NCBI RefSeq assembly: GCF_001598695.1
Contig: NZ_BCZK01000001.1
Location: 62,001-126,000 of the forward strand
Length of the DNA: 64,000 nt
DNA from: Klebsiella oxytoca NBRC 105695
GTDB taxonomy: Bacteria > Pseudomonadota > Gammaproteobacteria > Enterobacterales > Enterobacteriaceae
Reading direction: 5' to 3'
Positions 48,490 to 57,595 of the stretch are shown in pieces. The translations under genes and the position numbers were made by a program. The notes beneath the pieces were generated by a model that made no database searches, was not told where the DNA came from, and saw only the letters and a program-made list of their open reading frames with translations. The stretch's first letter is position 1; every line of letters starts with the position of its first letter.

Positions 48490-49437
48490 ATGCTCACCGT
48501 TGACGAAAACATGATGACCGAACCCTGGCAGCGGCTGCCCGCGCTCTCTCTCAAGCAGATTCAGTACTTTGTGACCCTGGCCCAGCTGCGTCACTTCACC
48601 GACACCGCTAACCGGCTGGCTATCAGCCAGCCGGCGCTAAGCAGCGCGCTGCGGCAAATCGAGACGGTGCTCGGCGGCAAGCTGGTCAACCGTACCGCCT
48701 CGGCGGTGACCTTAACCGAGCTGGGGGCGGCGATTTTGCCCCACGCCCGGCGAGTGTTGAGCGTGGCGCAGCTGGCTTTTCAGGATATGCAGCAGATAGT
48801 CGAAGCCGGCGGCGACGGAACGGTGCGTATTGGCTTAGTGCCTTCGGTGAGTTCGCTGCTGTTTCCGCTGCTGCCGCAAACGCTGGCCCAGGCGTTTCCG
48901 CGCCTGAGGGTGGAGTTTCACGATCAGACCAACGACGCCCTGTTCTGCGAGCTGCAGTCGGGAAAGATAGATTTTGCCGTTGGCGCAATAGACAGTTCGT
49001 TACCGCCTGAGCTGCAGGTTTATCCTCTGCGCGAAGATCCGTTTGTGGCGGTGCTGCACGGCGGCGATCCGCTGGCCGGGCAGCCGCATCTGCCGTGGAA
49101 GCTGCTCGCGGGGCGCGATATCGCGGTGTTTTCAAAGGGCAATATTCAGCGTCTGGTCGGCGCGCTGGCCGAGAGCCATCGCCTCACGCTGAATACGCGT
49201 TATCAGGTTGACTATATTGAGACGCTTTACGGCCTGGTGCGCTCGCGGCTGGCGGTGGCGATTCTGCCTGAGCTTTATACTACCCACCTTCAGGATCCGG
49301 CGTTAAAGGTGGCGCAGCTTCAGCAGCCCGCGCTGACGCGAACCGTGGCGCTGATGCGCGGACCGCAGCCTCTGCCGCCGCTGATCGAGGAATGTTTTGC
49401 ACTATTACTGAGTTCGCTGCGGGAAGTGAATCTATAG
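48490..49437 (+). CDS. LysR-family regulator, probably of the adenine module
   Basis: A 315-residue LysR protein. The helix-turn-helix is in LSLKQIQYFVTLAQLRHFTD and ISQPALSSALRQIETVLGGK, followed by the effector-binding domain (VRIGLVPSVSSLLFPLLP; DFAVGAIDSSLPPELQ). It is divergent from ade, with a shared 99-base control region, the usual layout for a LysR gene and its target operon. An internal start at 48511 or 48514 (MMTEPW) is possible; neither start has a strong ribosome binding site. Ligand unknown. Confidence 0.83.
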   Translation: MLTVDENMMTEPWQRLPALSLKQIQYFVTLAQLRHFTDTANRLAISQPALSSALRQIETVLGGKLVNRTASAVTLTELGAAILPHARRVLSVAQLAFQDMQQIVEAGGDGTVRIGLVPSVSSLLFPLLPQTLAQAFPRLRVEFHDQTNDALFCELQSGKIDFAVGAIDSSLPPELQVYPLREDPFVAVLHGGDPLAGQPHLPWKLLAGRDIAVFSKGNIQRLVGALAESHRLTLNTRYQVDYIETLYGLVRSRLAVAILPELYTTHLQDPALKVAQLQQPALTRTVALMRGPQPLPPLIEECFALLLSSLREVNL

Positions 49438-49611
49438 CGGGCGTTGCTCTCTCTACGGCTTGTGGTGAAATGCGAGAGAGGTAACGAAATAGTTTTTGTA
49501 CCCTTTAAAATCAAAGGGTTATGCCTCTTTAAAAAATTAATTTGTTGCAGAAATGTCAGTATATTATTCCGTGCGAATAAAGTTGATATAAAACAATAGG
49601 ATACATTTAGA
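49438..49611. other. A/T-rich leader-like region upstream of the CRISPR repeats
   Basis: No gene is seen here. The last part is A/T-rich and ends AACAATAGGATACATTTAGA immediately before the first repeat. By eye this resembles the end of the E. coli type I-E CRISPR leader (…AATAGGTTATGTTTAGA), suggesting a genuine leader end. Confidence 0.55.
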
Positions 49612-49701
49612 GAGTTCCCCGCGCGAGCGGGGATAAACCGGGCGCGCCAGGCCCTGGAAAATCTCAGACAGAGAGTTCCCCGCGCGAGCGGGGGTAGTCC
49701 T
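49612..49701 (+). CRISPR. Two-repeat type I-E CRISPR mini-array (no cas genes in window)
   Basis: A 29-base repeat at 49612-49640 (begins GAGTTCCCCGCGCGAGCGGG, ends GATAAACCG) matches the enterobacterial type I-E consensus except for one base in the loop. A 32-base spacer follows at 49641-49672, the standard I-E spacer length. The second repeat (49673-49701) is identical over 21 bases, then degenerates (GTAGTCCT instead of ATAAACCG), as terminal repeats often do. The inner palindrome CCCCGC…GCGGGG is intact in both. The leader side is on the left by sequence resemblance. Confidence 0.85.
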
Positions 49702-49800
49702 TCCCCATGCATGTTGGAACAAATCTTGCCGAGCCGGGCCAGCTTGCGTTGTCCGGCGACTTACCGTAACCTGCCCGCTGAGAACGTTTTTATCTCTCAA

Positions 49801-49880
49801 TGACTCGGGGTGCCCTTCCTTGTGAAGGCTGAGAAAAACCCGTACCACCTGATCTGGATAATGCCAGCGTAGGGAAGTCA
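49801..49880 (+). promoter_or_regulatory. TPP riboswitch (thi box) of thiM
   Basis: Starts TGACTCGGGGTGCCCTTC, has GGCTGAGAAA and ACCCGTACCACCTGATCTGG in the centre, and closes with GCCAGCGTAGGGAAGTCA. This is a near match to the E. coli thiM thiamine-pyrophosphate aptamer. It lies 46 bases before the thiM start and would block translation of thiMD when TPP is abundant. Confidence 0.96.
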
Positions 49881-49926
49881 GAGACCGCAGGGTCGTCGCT
49901 TCTTCATCGCCTGGCGGGAGCAAACG

Positions 49927-50700
49927 ATGTCTGACCTGCTGAACCCCGCGCATATTGCCCATCTGCGGCACCTTTTTCACTGCCATTCTCCCCTTGTTCA
50001 CTGCATGACCAACGACGTGGTGCAGACCTTTACCGCCAACGTCCTGTTAGCGATTGGCGCATCGCCGGCGATGGTTATCGATCCGGGCGAAGCCAGCCAG
50101 TTTGCCGCCATTGCCGATGCGCTGCTGATTAATGTCGGCACGCTGACCGTTGAGCGTGCGGAGGCGATGCGCGCGGCGGCGCATAGCGCAACGCAGGCGG
50201 GCAAACCCTGGACGCTGGACCCGGTAGCGGTCGGCGCGCTGACCTTACGGACAGAATTTTGTCTGGAGCTGCTGGCGCTGCAGCCTGCCGCCGTTCGCGG
50301 TAATGCGTCGGAAATCATGGCGCTGGCCGGAATGAGCGGCGGCGGGCGCGGCGTCGATACGACCGATACCGCCGCCGCAGCGCTGCCCGCAGCCCAGGCG
50401 TTAGCCCGCCAGCTGAATACCGTGGTCGCGGTGACCGGGGAGGTTGATTACGTCACCGACGGCCAGCGCATTCGCATGGTCACCGGCGGCGATCCGCTGA
50501 TGACCCGGGTGGTCGGCACTGGCTGCGCGCTGTCGGCGGTGGTTGCCGCCGCTGCGGCGATGCCCGGCGATCGGCTGGAGAACGTGGCCGCGGCCTGCGG
50601 TCTGATGAAGCTCGCGGGGGGGAAAGCGGCGCAGCAGGGCGGCCCCGGCAGCTTTACTCCCGCCTTCCTCGATGCGCTCTATGCGGGAGGCGATCTGTGA
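49927..50700 (+). CDS. thiM: Hydroxyethylthiazole kinase
   Basis: A 257-residue kinase of the ribokinase-like ThiM family. Conserved stretches are [45 protein letters not shown] and the phosphate-binding end [18 protein letters not shown]. It phosphorylates thiazole alcohol for thiamine salvage. GGGAG stands six bases before the ATG. It is controlled by the TPP riboswitch upstream and coupled to thiD by a GTGA overlap. Confidence 0.95.
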   Translation: MSDLLNPAHIAHLRHLFHCHSPLVHCMTNDVVQTFTANVLLAIGASPAMVIDPGEASQFAAIADALLINVGTLTVERAEAMRAAAHSATQAGKPWTLDPVAVGALTLRTEFCLELLALQPAAVRGNASEIMALAGMSGGGRGVDTTDTAAAALPAAQALARQLNTVVAVTGEVDYVTDGQRIRMVTGGDPLMTRVVGTGCALSAVVAAAAAMPGDRLENVAAACGLMKLAGGKAAQQGGPGSFTPAFLDALYAGGDL

Positions 50701-51497
50701 AACGAATTAATGCGCTAACCATCGCCGGCACCGACCCGAGCGGCGGTGCGGGGATCCAGGCGGATCTCAAAACCTTCTCGGCGCTGGGGGCATACGGCTG
50801 CTCGGTCATCACCGCGCTGGTGGCGCAAAACACCCTTGGCGTCCAGTCGGTTTATCGTATAGAGCCTGATTTTGTCGCCGCGCAGCTCGATTCCGTCTTC
50901 AGCGATGTGCGCATCGATACCACCAAAATCGGGATGCTGGCGGAAACTGATATCGTTGAAGCGGTGGCGGAACGGCTGGCGCGTTATCAGATTAAAAATG
51001 TGGTGCTGGATACGGTCATGTTGGCGAAAAGCGGCGATCCGCTGCTCTCGGCGTCGGCGGTGGAAACGCTGCGCCAGCGCCTGCTGCCGCAGGTCTCGCT
51101 GATCACTCCGAACCTGCCGGAAGCAGCGGCGCTGCTGGATGCACCGCATGCCAGAACGGAACAGGAGATGCTGGAGCAGGGCAGAGCGCTGCTGGGCATG
51201 GGCTGTGGAGCGGTATTAATGAAAGGCGGCCATCTCGATGATGCGGAAAGCCCGGACTGGCTGTTTACCCGCGAAGAGGAGCGGCGTTTTACCGCGCCGA
51301 GAGTCCAGACTAAAAATACCCACGGTACCGGCTGTACGCTATCGGCGGCGCTGGCGGCCCTGCGTCCGCGTTACGAGGATTGGGGGCGAACCGTGGCGGA
51401 AGCCAAAGGCTGGCTGTCGGCGGCGCTGGCGCAGGCGGATTCGCTGGAAGTGGGACACGGCATCGGTCCGGTACACCATTTTCACGCCTGGTGGTAA
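50697..51497 (+). CDS. thiD: Hydroxymethylpyrimidine/phosphomethylpyrimidine kinase
   Basis: A 266-residue ribokinase-family enzyme starting at GTG within the thiM stop (GTGA). Motifs are [35 protein letters not shown] and the catalytic anion hole [16 protein letters not shown]. It phosphorylates HMP and HMP-P for thiamine synthesis. No terminator is evident before fbaB, but a separate promoter is likely in the 148-base gap. Confidence 0.95.
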   Translation: MKRINALTIAGTDPSGGAGIQADLKTFSALGAYGCSVITALVAQNTLGVQSVYRIEPDFVAAQLDSVFSDVRIDTTKIGMLAETDIVEAVAERLARYQIKNVVLDTVMLAKSGDPLLSASAVETLRQRLLPQVSLITPNLPEAAALLDAPHARTEQEMLEQGRALLGMGCGAVLMKGGHLDDAESPDWLFTREEERRFTAPRVQTKNTHGTGCTLSAALAALRPRYEDWGRTVAEAKGWLSAALAQADSLEVGHGIGPVHHFHAWW

Positions 51498-51611
51498 ACG
51501 GCAAGACAACGGGTCAGCAGACTATGCTGAAAAAATAGGCTCCCGGCTGGAAAATCTGCTGAGTCGGTACCAGGCTTAACCTGCCCAAAATAATTGGGTT
51601 GGGAAAACGCA

Positions 51612-51629
51612 TGCCGGTTTCGACCGGCA
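51612..51629 (+). other. Small UUCG-looped hairpin in the fbaB 5' leader
   Basis: TGCCGGT TTCG ACCGGCA: a perfect 7-bp stem with a TTCG loop, ending seven bases before the GGGAG ribosome binding site of fbaB. It could influence mRNA stability or translation; no ligand or protein is known to me. Confidence 0.5.
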
Positions 51630-51645
51630 CTTACGGGAGATAGCT

Positions 51646-52698
51646 ATGACTGATATTACGCAGTTGCTTGGCAAAGATGCCGACACGCTTTTACAGCACC
51701 GCTGTATGACAATTCCAGCCGACCAGCTCTATTTACCGGGGGCGGATTACGTCGATCGGGTGATGGTTGATAACAACCGTCCGCCGGCGGTGCTGCGTAA
51801 TATGCAAACCCTGTATAACACCGGCCGCCTGGCGGGAACCGGCTATCTGTCGATCCTGCCGGTCGACCAGGGCGTAGAGCATTCTGCTGGCGCCTCTTTT
51901 GCCGCCAACCCGCTGTACTTTGATCCGAAAAATATCGTCGAACTGGCCATTGAGGCCGGTTGTAACTGCGTGGCCTCCACCTATGGCGTGCTGGCCTCGG
52001 TGTCGCGCCGCTATGCGCACCGCATCCCCTTCCTGGTCAAGCTGAACCATAACGAAACGCTGAGCTACCCGACCGAATATGACCAGACGCTGTATGCCAG
52101 CGTCGAGCAGGCGTTCAATATGGGGGCCGTGGCGGTCGGGGCGACGATCTATTTCGGTTCCGAACAGTCCCGTCGGCAAATCGAAGAGATCTCCGCCGCT
52201 TTTGAGCGCGCGCACGAGCTTGGCCTGGTGACCGTGCTGTGGGCCTATTTGCGTAATTCGGCGTTTAAGAAAGATGGCGTCGACTACCATGTTTCCGCTG
52301 ACTTAACCGGTCAGGCCAACCACCTGGCGGCGACCATCGGCGCGGATATCGTGAAGCAGAAAATGGCGGAAAACAACGGCGGCTATAAAGCGGTGAACTT
52401 CGGCTATACCGATGACCGGGTTTATAGCAAGCTCACCAGCGATAATCCGATCGACCTGGTGCGTTACCAGCTGGCGAACTGCTATATGGGCCGCGCCGGG
52501 CTGATTAACTCCGGCGGCGCGGCGGGCGGGGAAACCGATCTGTCCGACGCCGTGCGCACCGCGGTTATCAATAAGCGCGCGGGCGGCATGGGGCTGATTC
52601 TGGGCCGTAAAGCGTTTAAAAAATCAATGGCTGACGGCGTGAAGCTGATCAATGCCGTACAGGATGTTTATCTGGACGGCAAAGTCACTATCGCTTAA
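51646..52698 (+). CDS. fbaB: Class I fructose-bisphosphate aldolase FbaB
   Basis: A 350-residue DhnA-type aldolase with the same length and start ([16 protein letters not shown]) as E. coli FbaB. The Schiff-base lysine is K237 in GADIVKQKM. It cleaves or forms fructose 1,6-bisphosphate in the cytoplasm, mainly under gluconeogenic growth. A good GGGAG ribosome binding site precedes it. It marks the conserved chromosomal border; the pentitol genes begin just beyond. Confidence 0.96.
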   Translation: MTDITQLLGKDADTLLQHRCMTIPADQLYLPGADYVDRVMVDNNRPPAVLRNMQTLYNTGRLAGTGYLSILPVDQGVEHSAGASFAANPLYFDPKNIVELAIEAGCNCVASTYGVLASVSRRYAHRIPFLVKLNHNETLSYPTEYDQTLYASVEQAFNMGAVAVGATIYFGSEQSRRQIEEISAAFERAHELGLVTVLWAYLRNSAFKKDGVDYHVSADLTGQANHLAATIGADIVKQKMAENNGGYKAVNFGYTDDRVYSKLTSDNPIDLVRYQLANCYMGRAGLINSGGAAGGETDLSDAVRTAVINKRAGGMGLILGRKAFKKSMADGVKLINAVQDVYLDGKVTIA

Positions 52699-52737
52699 CA
52701 GGCTATATAACCCTTAAAGGCAACAGCGTCGTCTGCC

Positions 52738-52878
52738 TTCCCCGGCCGCGCTGCGCCTGGCCGGGCTACCAGTTCACCGCCGTCTGCGGCCCGGAGGCCC
52801 CATCGAGAACAGGTTGCGGATTCACAGCTATCTGCGGGCCGGTAGCCCGGACAGGCGCGTCAAGCGCCGCCTCCGGGT
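52738..52878. repeat. REP/BIME cluster
   Basis: Units CCGCGCTGCGCCTGGCCGGG, CTGCGGGCCGGTAGCCCGG and ACAGGCGCGTCAAGCGCCGC lie between the convergent fbaB and rbtK genes. The right-hand unit repeats the type found at 44899-45220. Confidence 0.8.
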
Positions 52879-52884
52879 TCCTGC

Positions 52885-54492
52885 TTACTCGCGAATCAGC
52901 CGCGCCGTGTGCTGTAGCATTTTATACGCCTCATAGCGCCGCTGATGATCGGCGCTAAATTGTTCTACGCAGCGGTAGGTTTTATCCACCCGGGTAAACT
53001 GCTTCATCGCTTCCGGCAGGGAAGGTGCGATATGACCGGCCACCGCGCCAAGAATCGCCGAACCTAGCAGCACCGGTTCACTGGATTCGGTACTCACCAC
53101 GTTCACTCCGCAGGCATCTGCCAGCAGCTGGCGCACCAGCGGATGCTGACCGGCCCCGCCGCTGATGACGATATTCTCGCTGCGGATGCCGCACGCCTTC
53201 TGGGCGTCAATAATCTGCCGCAGACCGTAGCCGATGCCGCACAATCCGGCGACGTAGAGCGCCATCAGATTGTCCAGATCCCGCTCCATCCCCAGGCCAG
53301 CGATAATCGCTTTCGCCTGCGGATCGGCCAGCGGCGCCCGGTTACCTAAAAATTCAGGCACCACGTGCAGGCCGTCGGCAAGCTTGACCGCCGCTGACGG
53401 ATTATCTATCTTCGCCAGCACGCTATCGGCAAGATAAACCGGTAGCGGGACGCCGCGCGCTTTGGCCAGCGACTTAGCTTCTGCGGCGGCGGGGTGGAAG
53501 CTCAGCAGCTGGTCGATGGCCGCTCCGGCCGCGCTCTGACCACCTTCACTCAGCCAGAACCCTGGCACCATCGCCGAGTAATACGGCCCCCAGACGCCGG
53601 GCACGAATACCGCTTCCTGAGTAGTGGTCATGGTGCAGGAAGAGGTACCGAAGACGTAGGCCATATTGTTAACCGCGCCGTTAAGCACGCCGACGGTGCC
53701 GATGCCGCCCGCGTGGGCGTCAATCATACCGACCGCTACCGGCGTACCGATCGGCAGCCCCATCTCCTCTGCCGCCGTGGCGCAAAGGCCGTCGCCGCAG
53801 GGGGTTCCCGGATCGACAATCCGCTGGCCGATGCGGACAAAATCTTCATCCGCCAGCTCTTCGAGGCCAATCTGGCGGAAGTAGCTGGCATCCCAGCGTT
53901 GTTCATGCGCCAGGTAGGTCCATTTACAGGTCACAGTACAGACTGAGCGGGCTAAATCGCCGGTCGAGCGCCAGGTGAGATAATCGGGGAGGTCGAAGAA
54001 GTGGCGCGCCTGCTGATAAATGTGCGGGCGGTTCTCCTTCAGCCAGAGAATTTTCGGCGTTTCCATCTCCGGCGAGATTTTGCCGCCAACGTACTGCAGC
54101 ACCGCGTGGCCCGTGGCGTTAATCTTTTCCGCCTGGCCGGTGGCGCGATGATCCATCCAGACAATAATGTTACGGTCCGCATCTTCCGAAGGCCCGACCG
54201 CCAGCGGCGCGTCGTTATCGCCAATCACTACCAGCGAGCAGGTGGCATCGAAGCCGATCCCGGCAATCGACGATGGAGGGACCCCGGCGCTGGCCACCGC
54301 CGTTTTAATGCAGTAGCACACCGCCTGCCAGATCTCGCGGCTTGACTGTTCGACCACGCTTCCGGCGCTGCGAAACAGGGTAATTTCCCGGGTTGCGTGG
54401 GCAAGAAGTTCGCCACGCAGGTCGAACACGCCGGCGCGAACGCTGCCTGAGCCAACATCGACGCCAATAATATGTTGCGTATCGCTTTGCAT
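52885..54492 (-). CDS. rbtK: D-ribulokinase (FGGY family)
   Basis: A 535-residue FGGY carbohydrate kinase. The N-terminal phosphate motif is IIGVDVGSGSVRAGVFDL, the middle carries IVWMDHRATGQAEKI and GVMIDAHAGG-like segments, and the C-terminal ATP site is NIVISGGAGQHPLVRQLLAD. It phosphorylates D-ribulose made from ribitol by RbtD, feeding the pentose-phosphate pathway. It starts 30 bases after rbtD on the same strand (ribosome binding site AGAGGA). The length matches Klebsiella RbtK. No rbtT follows; the next gene is fbaB, convergent beyond a REP cluster. Confidence 0.9.
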   Translation of the reverse strand: MQSDTQHIIGVDVGSGSVRAGVFDLRGELLAHATREITLFRSAGSVVEQSSREIWQAVCYCIKTAVASAGVPPSSIAGIGFDATCSLVVIGDNDAPLAVGPSEDADRNIIVWMDHRATGQAEKINATGHAVLQYVGGKISPEMETPKILWLKENRPHIYQQARHFFDLPDYLTWRSTGDLARSVCTVTCKWTYLAHEQRWDASYFRQIGLEELADEDFVRIGQRIVDPGTPCGDGLCATAAEEMGLPIGTPVAVGMIDAHAGGIGTVGVLNGAVNNMAYVFGTSSCTMTTTQEAVFVPGVWGPYYSAMVPGFWLSEGGQSAAGAAIDQLLSFHPAAAEAKSLAKARGVPLPVYLADSVLAKIDNPSAAVKLADGLHVVPEFLGNRAPLADPQAKAIIAGLGMERDLDNLMALYVAGLCGIGYGLRQIIDAQKACGIRSENIVISGGAGQHPLVRQLLADACGVNVVSTESSEPVLLGSAILGAVAGHIAPSLPEAMKQFTRVDKTYRCVEQFSADHQRRYEAYKMLQHTARLIRE

Positions 54493-54522
54493 AATATCCT
54501 CTCACACAGTCTGGTTGAACGG

Positions 54523-55272
54523 TCAGAGATCCACGCTGTTCGGCAGGATCACAATGTCGCGTACGGTGACGTTTTTCGACCGCGTCACCATAAACAGCAC
54601 CGACTCGGCCACTTCGATCGGTTGCATCAGGCTGCCGTTGGCCAGCGCTTCGTCCATTTTGGCTTTCGGCCAGTCATCCAGCAGGGCGGTGACTACCGGG
54701 CCAGGCAGCACGGCGCCGACGCGCACGCCGTACTGTGAAACCTGGCGACGGGTGGTATGAACAAACGCCTGGACAGCAAATTTCGACGCGGTATAGATAG
54801 GCTCCCAGATCACCGGCACCACGCCCGCGATAGAACTGGTGAAGATAATGTCCCCGGACTTTTGCGCGATAAGATGCGGCAGGACGCTACGCACGCAGCG
54901 GAAGGCGGCGTTGGTATTGAGATGCAGCACGCGATCCCAGACGTCCGGATCGCCCTCGGCCACCGGCCCGCCGATATAAGCTCCGGCGTTGGCGTGGAAA
55001 ATATCAAGACGCCCGGTGAGCTGCAAAATTCCCTGCAGAAGGTTATCAACCTGATCCGCCTGCATCAGGTCAACCTGCAGGGCGAAGGCGTTTTCACCGA
55101 GTTCGGCAACAAGTTTATTGAGCTTTTCCCCTTCACGGTCGATAAGCACCACCTTTGCGCCGGCGCCCAGCAGGGTTCTGGCGCATTCGAGGCCAATACC
55201 GGACGCCGCGCCGGTAATGGCGGCGACTTTACCGCTAAGGGAAGTATTCATAGAGGAGACAGAGTGGTTCAT
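54523..55272 (-). CDS. rbtD: Ribitol 2-dehydrogenase
   Basis: A 249-residue short-chain dehydrogenase nearly identical, from memory, to the well-studied Klebsiella aerogenes ribitol dehydrogenase (249 aa). The NAD motif is [17 protein letters not shown], then NAGAYIGG, and the catalytic Ser-Tyr-Lys triad has Tyr and Lys in [12 protein letters not shown]. It oxidises ribitol to D-ribulose with NAD+. AAAGGA stands before the ATG. It is first gene of rbtDK and divergent from rbtR, with twin operators in between. Confidence 0.95.
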   Translation of the reverse strand: MNHSVSSMNTSLSGKVAAITGAASGIGLECARTLLGAGAKVVLIDREGEKLNKLVAELGENAFALQVDLMQADQVDNLLQGILQLTGRLDIFHANAGAYIGGPVAEGDPDVWDRVLHLNTNAAFRCVRSVLPHLIAQKSGDIIFTSSIAGVVPVIWEPIYTASKFAVQAFVHTTRRQVSQYGVRVGAVLPGPVVTALLDDWPKAKMDEALANGSLMQPIEVAESVLFMVTRSKNVTVRDIVILPNSVDL

Positions 55273-55435
55273 TTTATAATCCTTTACAGAGTCTGGTTGG
55301 CACTGTCGAGCGCGAGGGCATCGCGTTCGACGTTAGAGACGAAAACTTGTTAAGGTATTGAATATGAGCGTCATTTCTGCAGGTTTTCTGGAATATTAAT
55401 GCTGAATGCGTTAATACTTCGGAAAGTAAAATGGA

Positions 55436-55482
55436 AGCTCAATCGATGAAGCTCATGTTGCGCTAGCTTCATCGATTGAGCA
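55436..55482. promoter_or_regulatory. Twin palindromic operator between rbtD and rbtR
   Basis: GCTCAATCGATGAAGCT (55437-55453) and its exact reverse complement (55465-55481) are separated by 11 bases. Each arm is itself a near-palindrome centred on ATCGAT, the kind of site a LacI-family dimer binds. The two centres are 29 bases apart. The pair sits 49 bases before the rbtR ATG and 165 bases before rbtD. RbtR is the obvious candidate binder. Confidence 0.75.
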
Positions 55483-55529
55483 AGTGGGGAAATTAACAGC
55501 GAAATGATTTTGTGACGCAAGTTGGGAAA

Positions 55530-56531
55530 ATGAAGAAAATCACGATTTACGACCTGGCGGAACTTTCCGGCGTTTCGGCGAGCGCGGTGAGCGCTATCCT
55601 CAACGGCAACTGGAAAAAGCGCCGCATCAGCGCAAAGCTTGCCGAAAAGGTGACGCGGATTGCCGAGGAGCAGGGCTACGCGATTAACCGCCAGGCCAGC
55701 ATGCTGCGCAGCAAAAAATCGCGCGTCATCGGCATGATTATCCCCAAATACGATAACCGCTATTTCGGTTCGGTCGCCGAACGCTTTGAGGAGATGGCTC
55801 GCGAACGGGGCCTGCTGCCGATTATCACCTGTACGCGCCGAAGCCCCGAGCTGGAGCTCGAAGCGGTGAAAGCGATGCTCTCCTGGCAGGTTGACTGGGT
55901 GGTGGCGACCGGGGCGACCAATCCGGATAAAATTTCCGCTCTATGCCAGCAGGCGGGCGTGCCAACGGTCAATCTCGATCTACCGGGGACTATCGCACCG
56001 TCGGTGATTTCGGATAACTACGGCGGCGCGAAAGCGCTGACCCATAAGATCCTGGCGAATAGCGCTCGCCGCCGGGGAGAGATAGCGCCGCTGACGTTCA
56101 TTGGCGGGCGCAGCAGCGACCATAACACCAGCGAACGTTTACGCGGCTTCCACGACGCGCATCGCGAGCAGGGGCTGAGCGTGCCGCAGGCGAACATTCT
56201 GGCTCCCGGCTATTCGAAAGGCAAAGTCGAAGCCTGCCTGCAGGAGCGGTTTGGCACCGCGAAGGTTCCGTTGCAGGGCATATTTGTCAACTCAACGATA
56301 TCGCTGGAGGGGGTCGTACGTTGGCTGTCGCAGGCAGGACTCACCGGCAGCGAGCAGCCGCCGATGGGCTGCTTCGACTGGGACCCGTTTGTCTATCTGC
56401 TGGGGCACGATATCGACATGGTGCAGCAGGATGTGCCGGCGATGCTGGAAGCGGTGTTTACGATTATCGACTCCGGCGATGCCGGCCAGCAGCGGATTGA
56501 AATTCCGCCGCTACTGATGAGCAGCAGCTGA
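55530..56531 (+). CDS. rbtR: LacI-family ribitol repressor
   Basis: A 333-residue LacI/GalR regulator. The N-terminal helix-turn-helix is ITIYDLAELSGVSASAVSAI, with the hinge near RQASMLRSKKSRVIGMIIP, followed by a periplasmic-binding-like ligand domain (VDWVVATGATNPDK; LTFIGGRSSDHNTSERLRGF). It should repress rbtDK in the absence of inducer (D-ribulose in Klebsiella, from the literature). The ATG at 55530 (MKKITIYDLAEL) was chosen; the GTG at 55512 adds six residues ahead of a typical LacI start. It converges on dalR with only 22 bases between stops. Confidence 0.87.
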   Translation: MKKITIYDLAELSGVSASAVSAILNGNWKKRRISAKLAEKVTRIAEEQGYAINRQASMLRSKKSRVIGMIIPKYDNRYFGSVAERFEEMARERGLLPIITCTRRSPELELEAVKAMLSWQVDWVVATGATNPDKISALCQQAGVPTVNLDLPGTIAPSVISDNYGGAKALTHKILANSARRRGEIAPLTFIGGRSSDHNTSERLRGFHDAHREQGLSVPQANILAPGYSKGKVEACLQERFGTAKVPLQGIFVNSTISLEGVVRWLSQAGLTGSEQPPMGCFDWDPFVYLLGHDIDMVQQDVPAMLEAVFTIIDSGDAGQQRIEIPPLLMSSS

Positions 56532-56553
56532 GTCGCTATCTGGCTGTTTGACC

Positions 56554-57495
56554 TTAGCGCGTCAGCAGCCAGCGGGCGGTGTGCTCGTCGGTCACCAGAC
56601 CGTTGATCCAGCCGCCTTTAAGCGCCGCCAGAATCGCCGGGCGTTTGTACTCGCCGCATGCCACCGCGATGCGCGGACACTGATTCTGGCGGATATCGTA
56701 GCTGGTGATCATTCTGTTGATTTCGCTATCCACCACTCCGCCTTCGGCATCGATAAAGCGCCCCATAATCTCGCCGATACCGCCTTGCGCCGTCACTTCA
56801 TCCATCTGGGCCTGATTGATAAAGCCGTCTTTAAAAATAGGGCTTTGGGTGCCTAATGGCCCAATGCCGACAAAAATAACGTCCGCCTGGCGGGCGACGG
56901 CGGAGACGCTGCGGAACAGCCGGCTGGTACACCACATGTCGTACTCTTCCTGCGTCTGCGCGTAGCGCGGCGCGGGCCACTGATAGTACTTCGCCTTAAT
57001 TTTGCTGGTCAGCAGCAGCGGGACATCATCGTAATAGTTGCACTGGCCGTCGGCGTCCATGGCGCTGATCAGCGCGACGCAGCGGGTATTCTGACTGTCG
57101 AAATCGATACGCTGCAGCGCTTTTTTCAGGGTCAGGCCGGAACCCAGACCGATGATTTTCTCTTTATCGTCCTGCAGGTAGCGGGCCATCAGCTGATAGC
57201 AACCAAAGGAGACGCTATCCAGGGTGCTTTCTTCACTAAAGGCGGGCACGATATTGCACTCGATAAGCCGGTACTTTTCCTGCAGTAACAGCGCATAATC
57301 GAGGCAGTTGGCCACCGGATGATGCAGCCCGATCGACACAATCCCTTCTTCTTTCGCGGCGGCGATCAGCCGCTGTACCACCGGCCTCGACGTGCCAAGC
57401 TGGCTGGCGATCTCGCTCTGGTTCTGCCCGGCAATGTAGTACATCCACGCGGCGCGGACCTTTTGATCCAGCCGAATATCATCTTCTTTGCTCAT
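56554..57495 (-). CDS. dalR: SorC-family D-arabinitol operon regulator
   Basis: A 313-residue SorC/DeoR-type sugar-binding regulator. The N-terminal helix-turn-helix is AGQNQSEIASQLGTSRPVVQ, and the sugar-phosphate-isomerase-like effector domain has IGLGSGLTLKKAL and VIFVGIGPLGTQSPIF. It is divergent from dalD across a 206-base A/T-rich control region and matches the position of Klebsiella dalR. The effector is likely D-arabinitol or a pathway intermediate (inference). Ribosome binding site GCAGGA. Confidence 0.88.
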   Translation of the reverse strand: MSKEDDIRLDQKVRAAWMYYIAGQNQSEIASQLGTSRPVVQRLIAAAKEEGIVSIGLHHPVANCLDYALLLQEKYRLIECNIVPAFSEESTLDSVSFGCYQLMARYLQDDKEKIIGLGSGLTLKKALQRIDFDSQNTRCVALISAMDADGQCNYYDDVPLLLTSKIKAKYYQWPAPRYAQTQEEYDMWCTSRLFRSVSAVARQADVIFVGIGPLGTQSPIFKDGFINQAQMDEVTAQGGIGEIMGRFIDAEGGVVDSEINRMITSYDIRQNQCPRIAVACGEYKRPAILAALKGGWINGLVTDEHTARWLLTR

Positions 57496-57595
57496 GGTTT
57501 CCTGCCCTAAGTTTCTGGCCGCGGCGATAATTTCGCCCGGCGAATAACCGCATTCTCGCCGTGGTTGGTAAAACTGGCAAGCTTTTGCTCTTTTC

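Noticed and set aside
49320-50001. Minus-strand open frames across the CRISPR repeats and riboswitch
   Set aside because: The repeated peptide segments in them are translations of the CRISPR repeats; no gene evidence.
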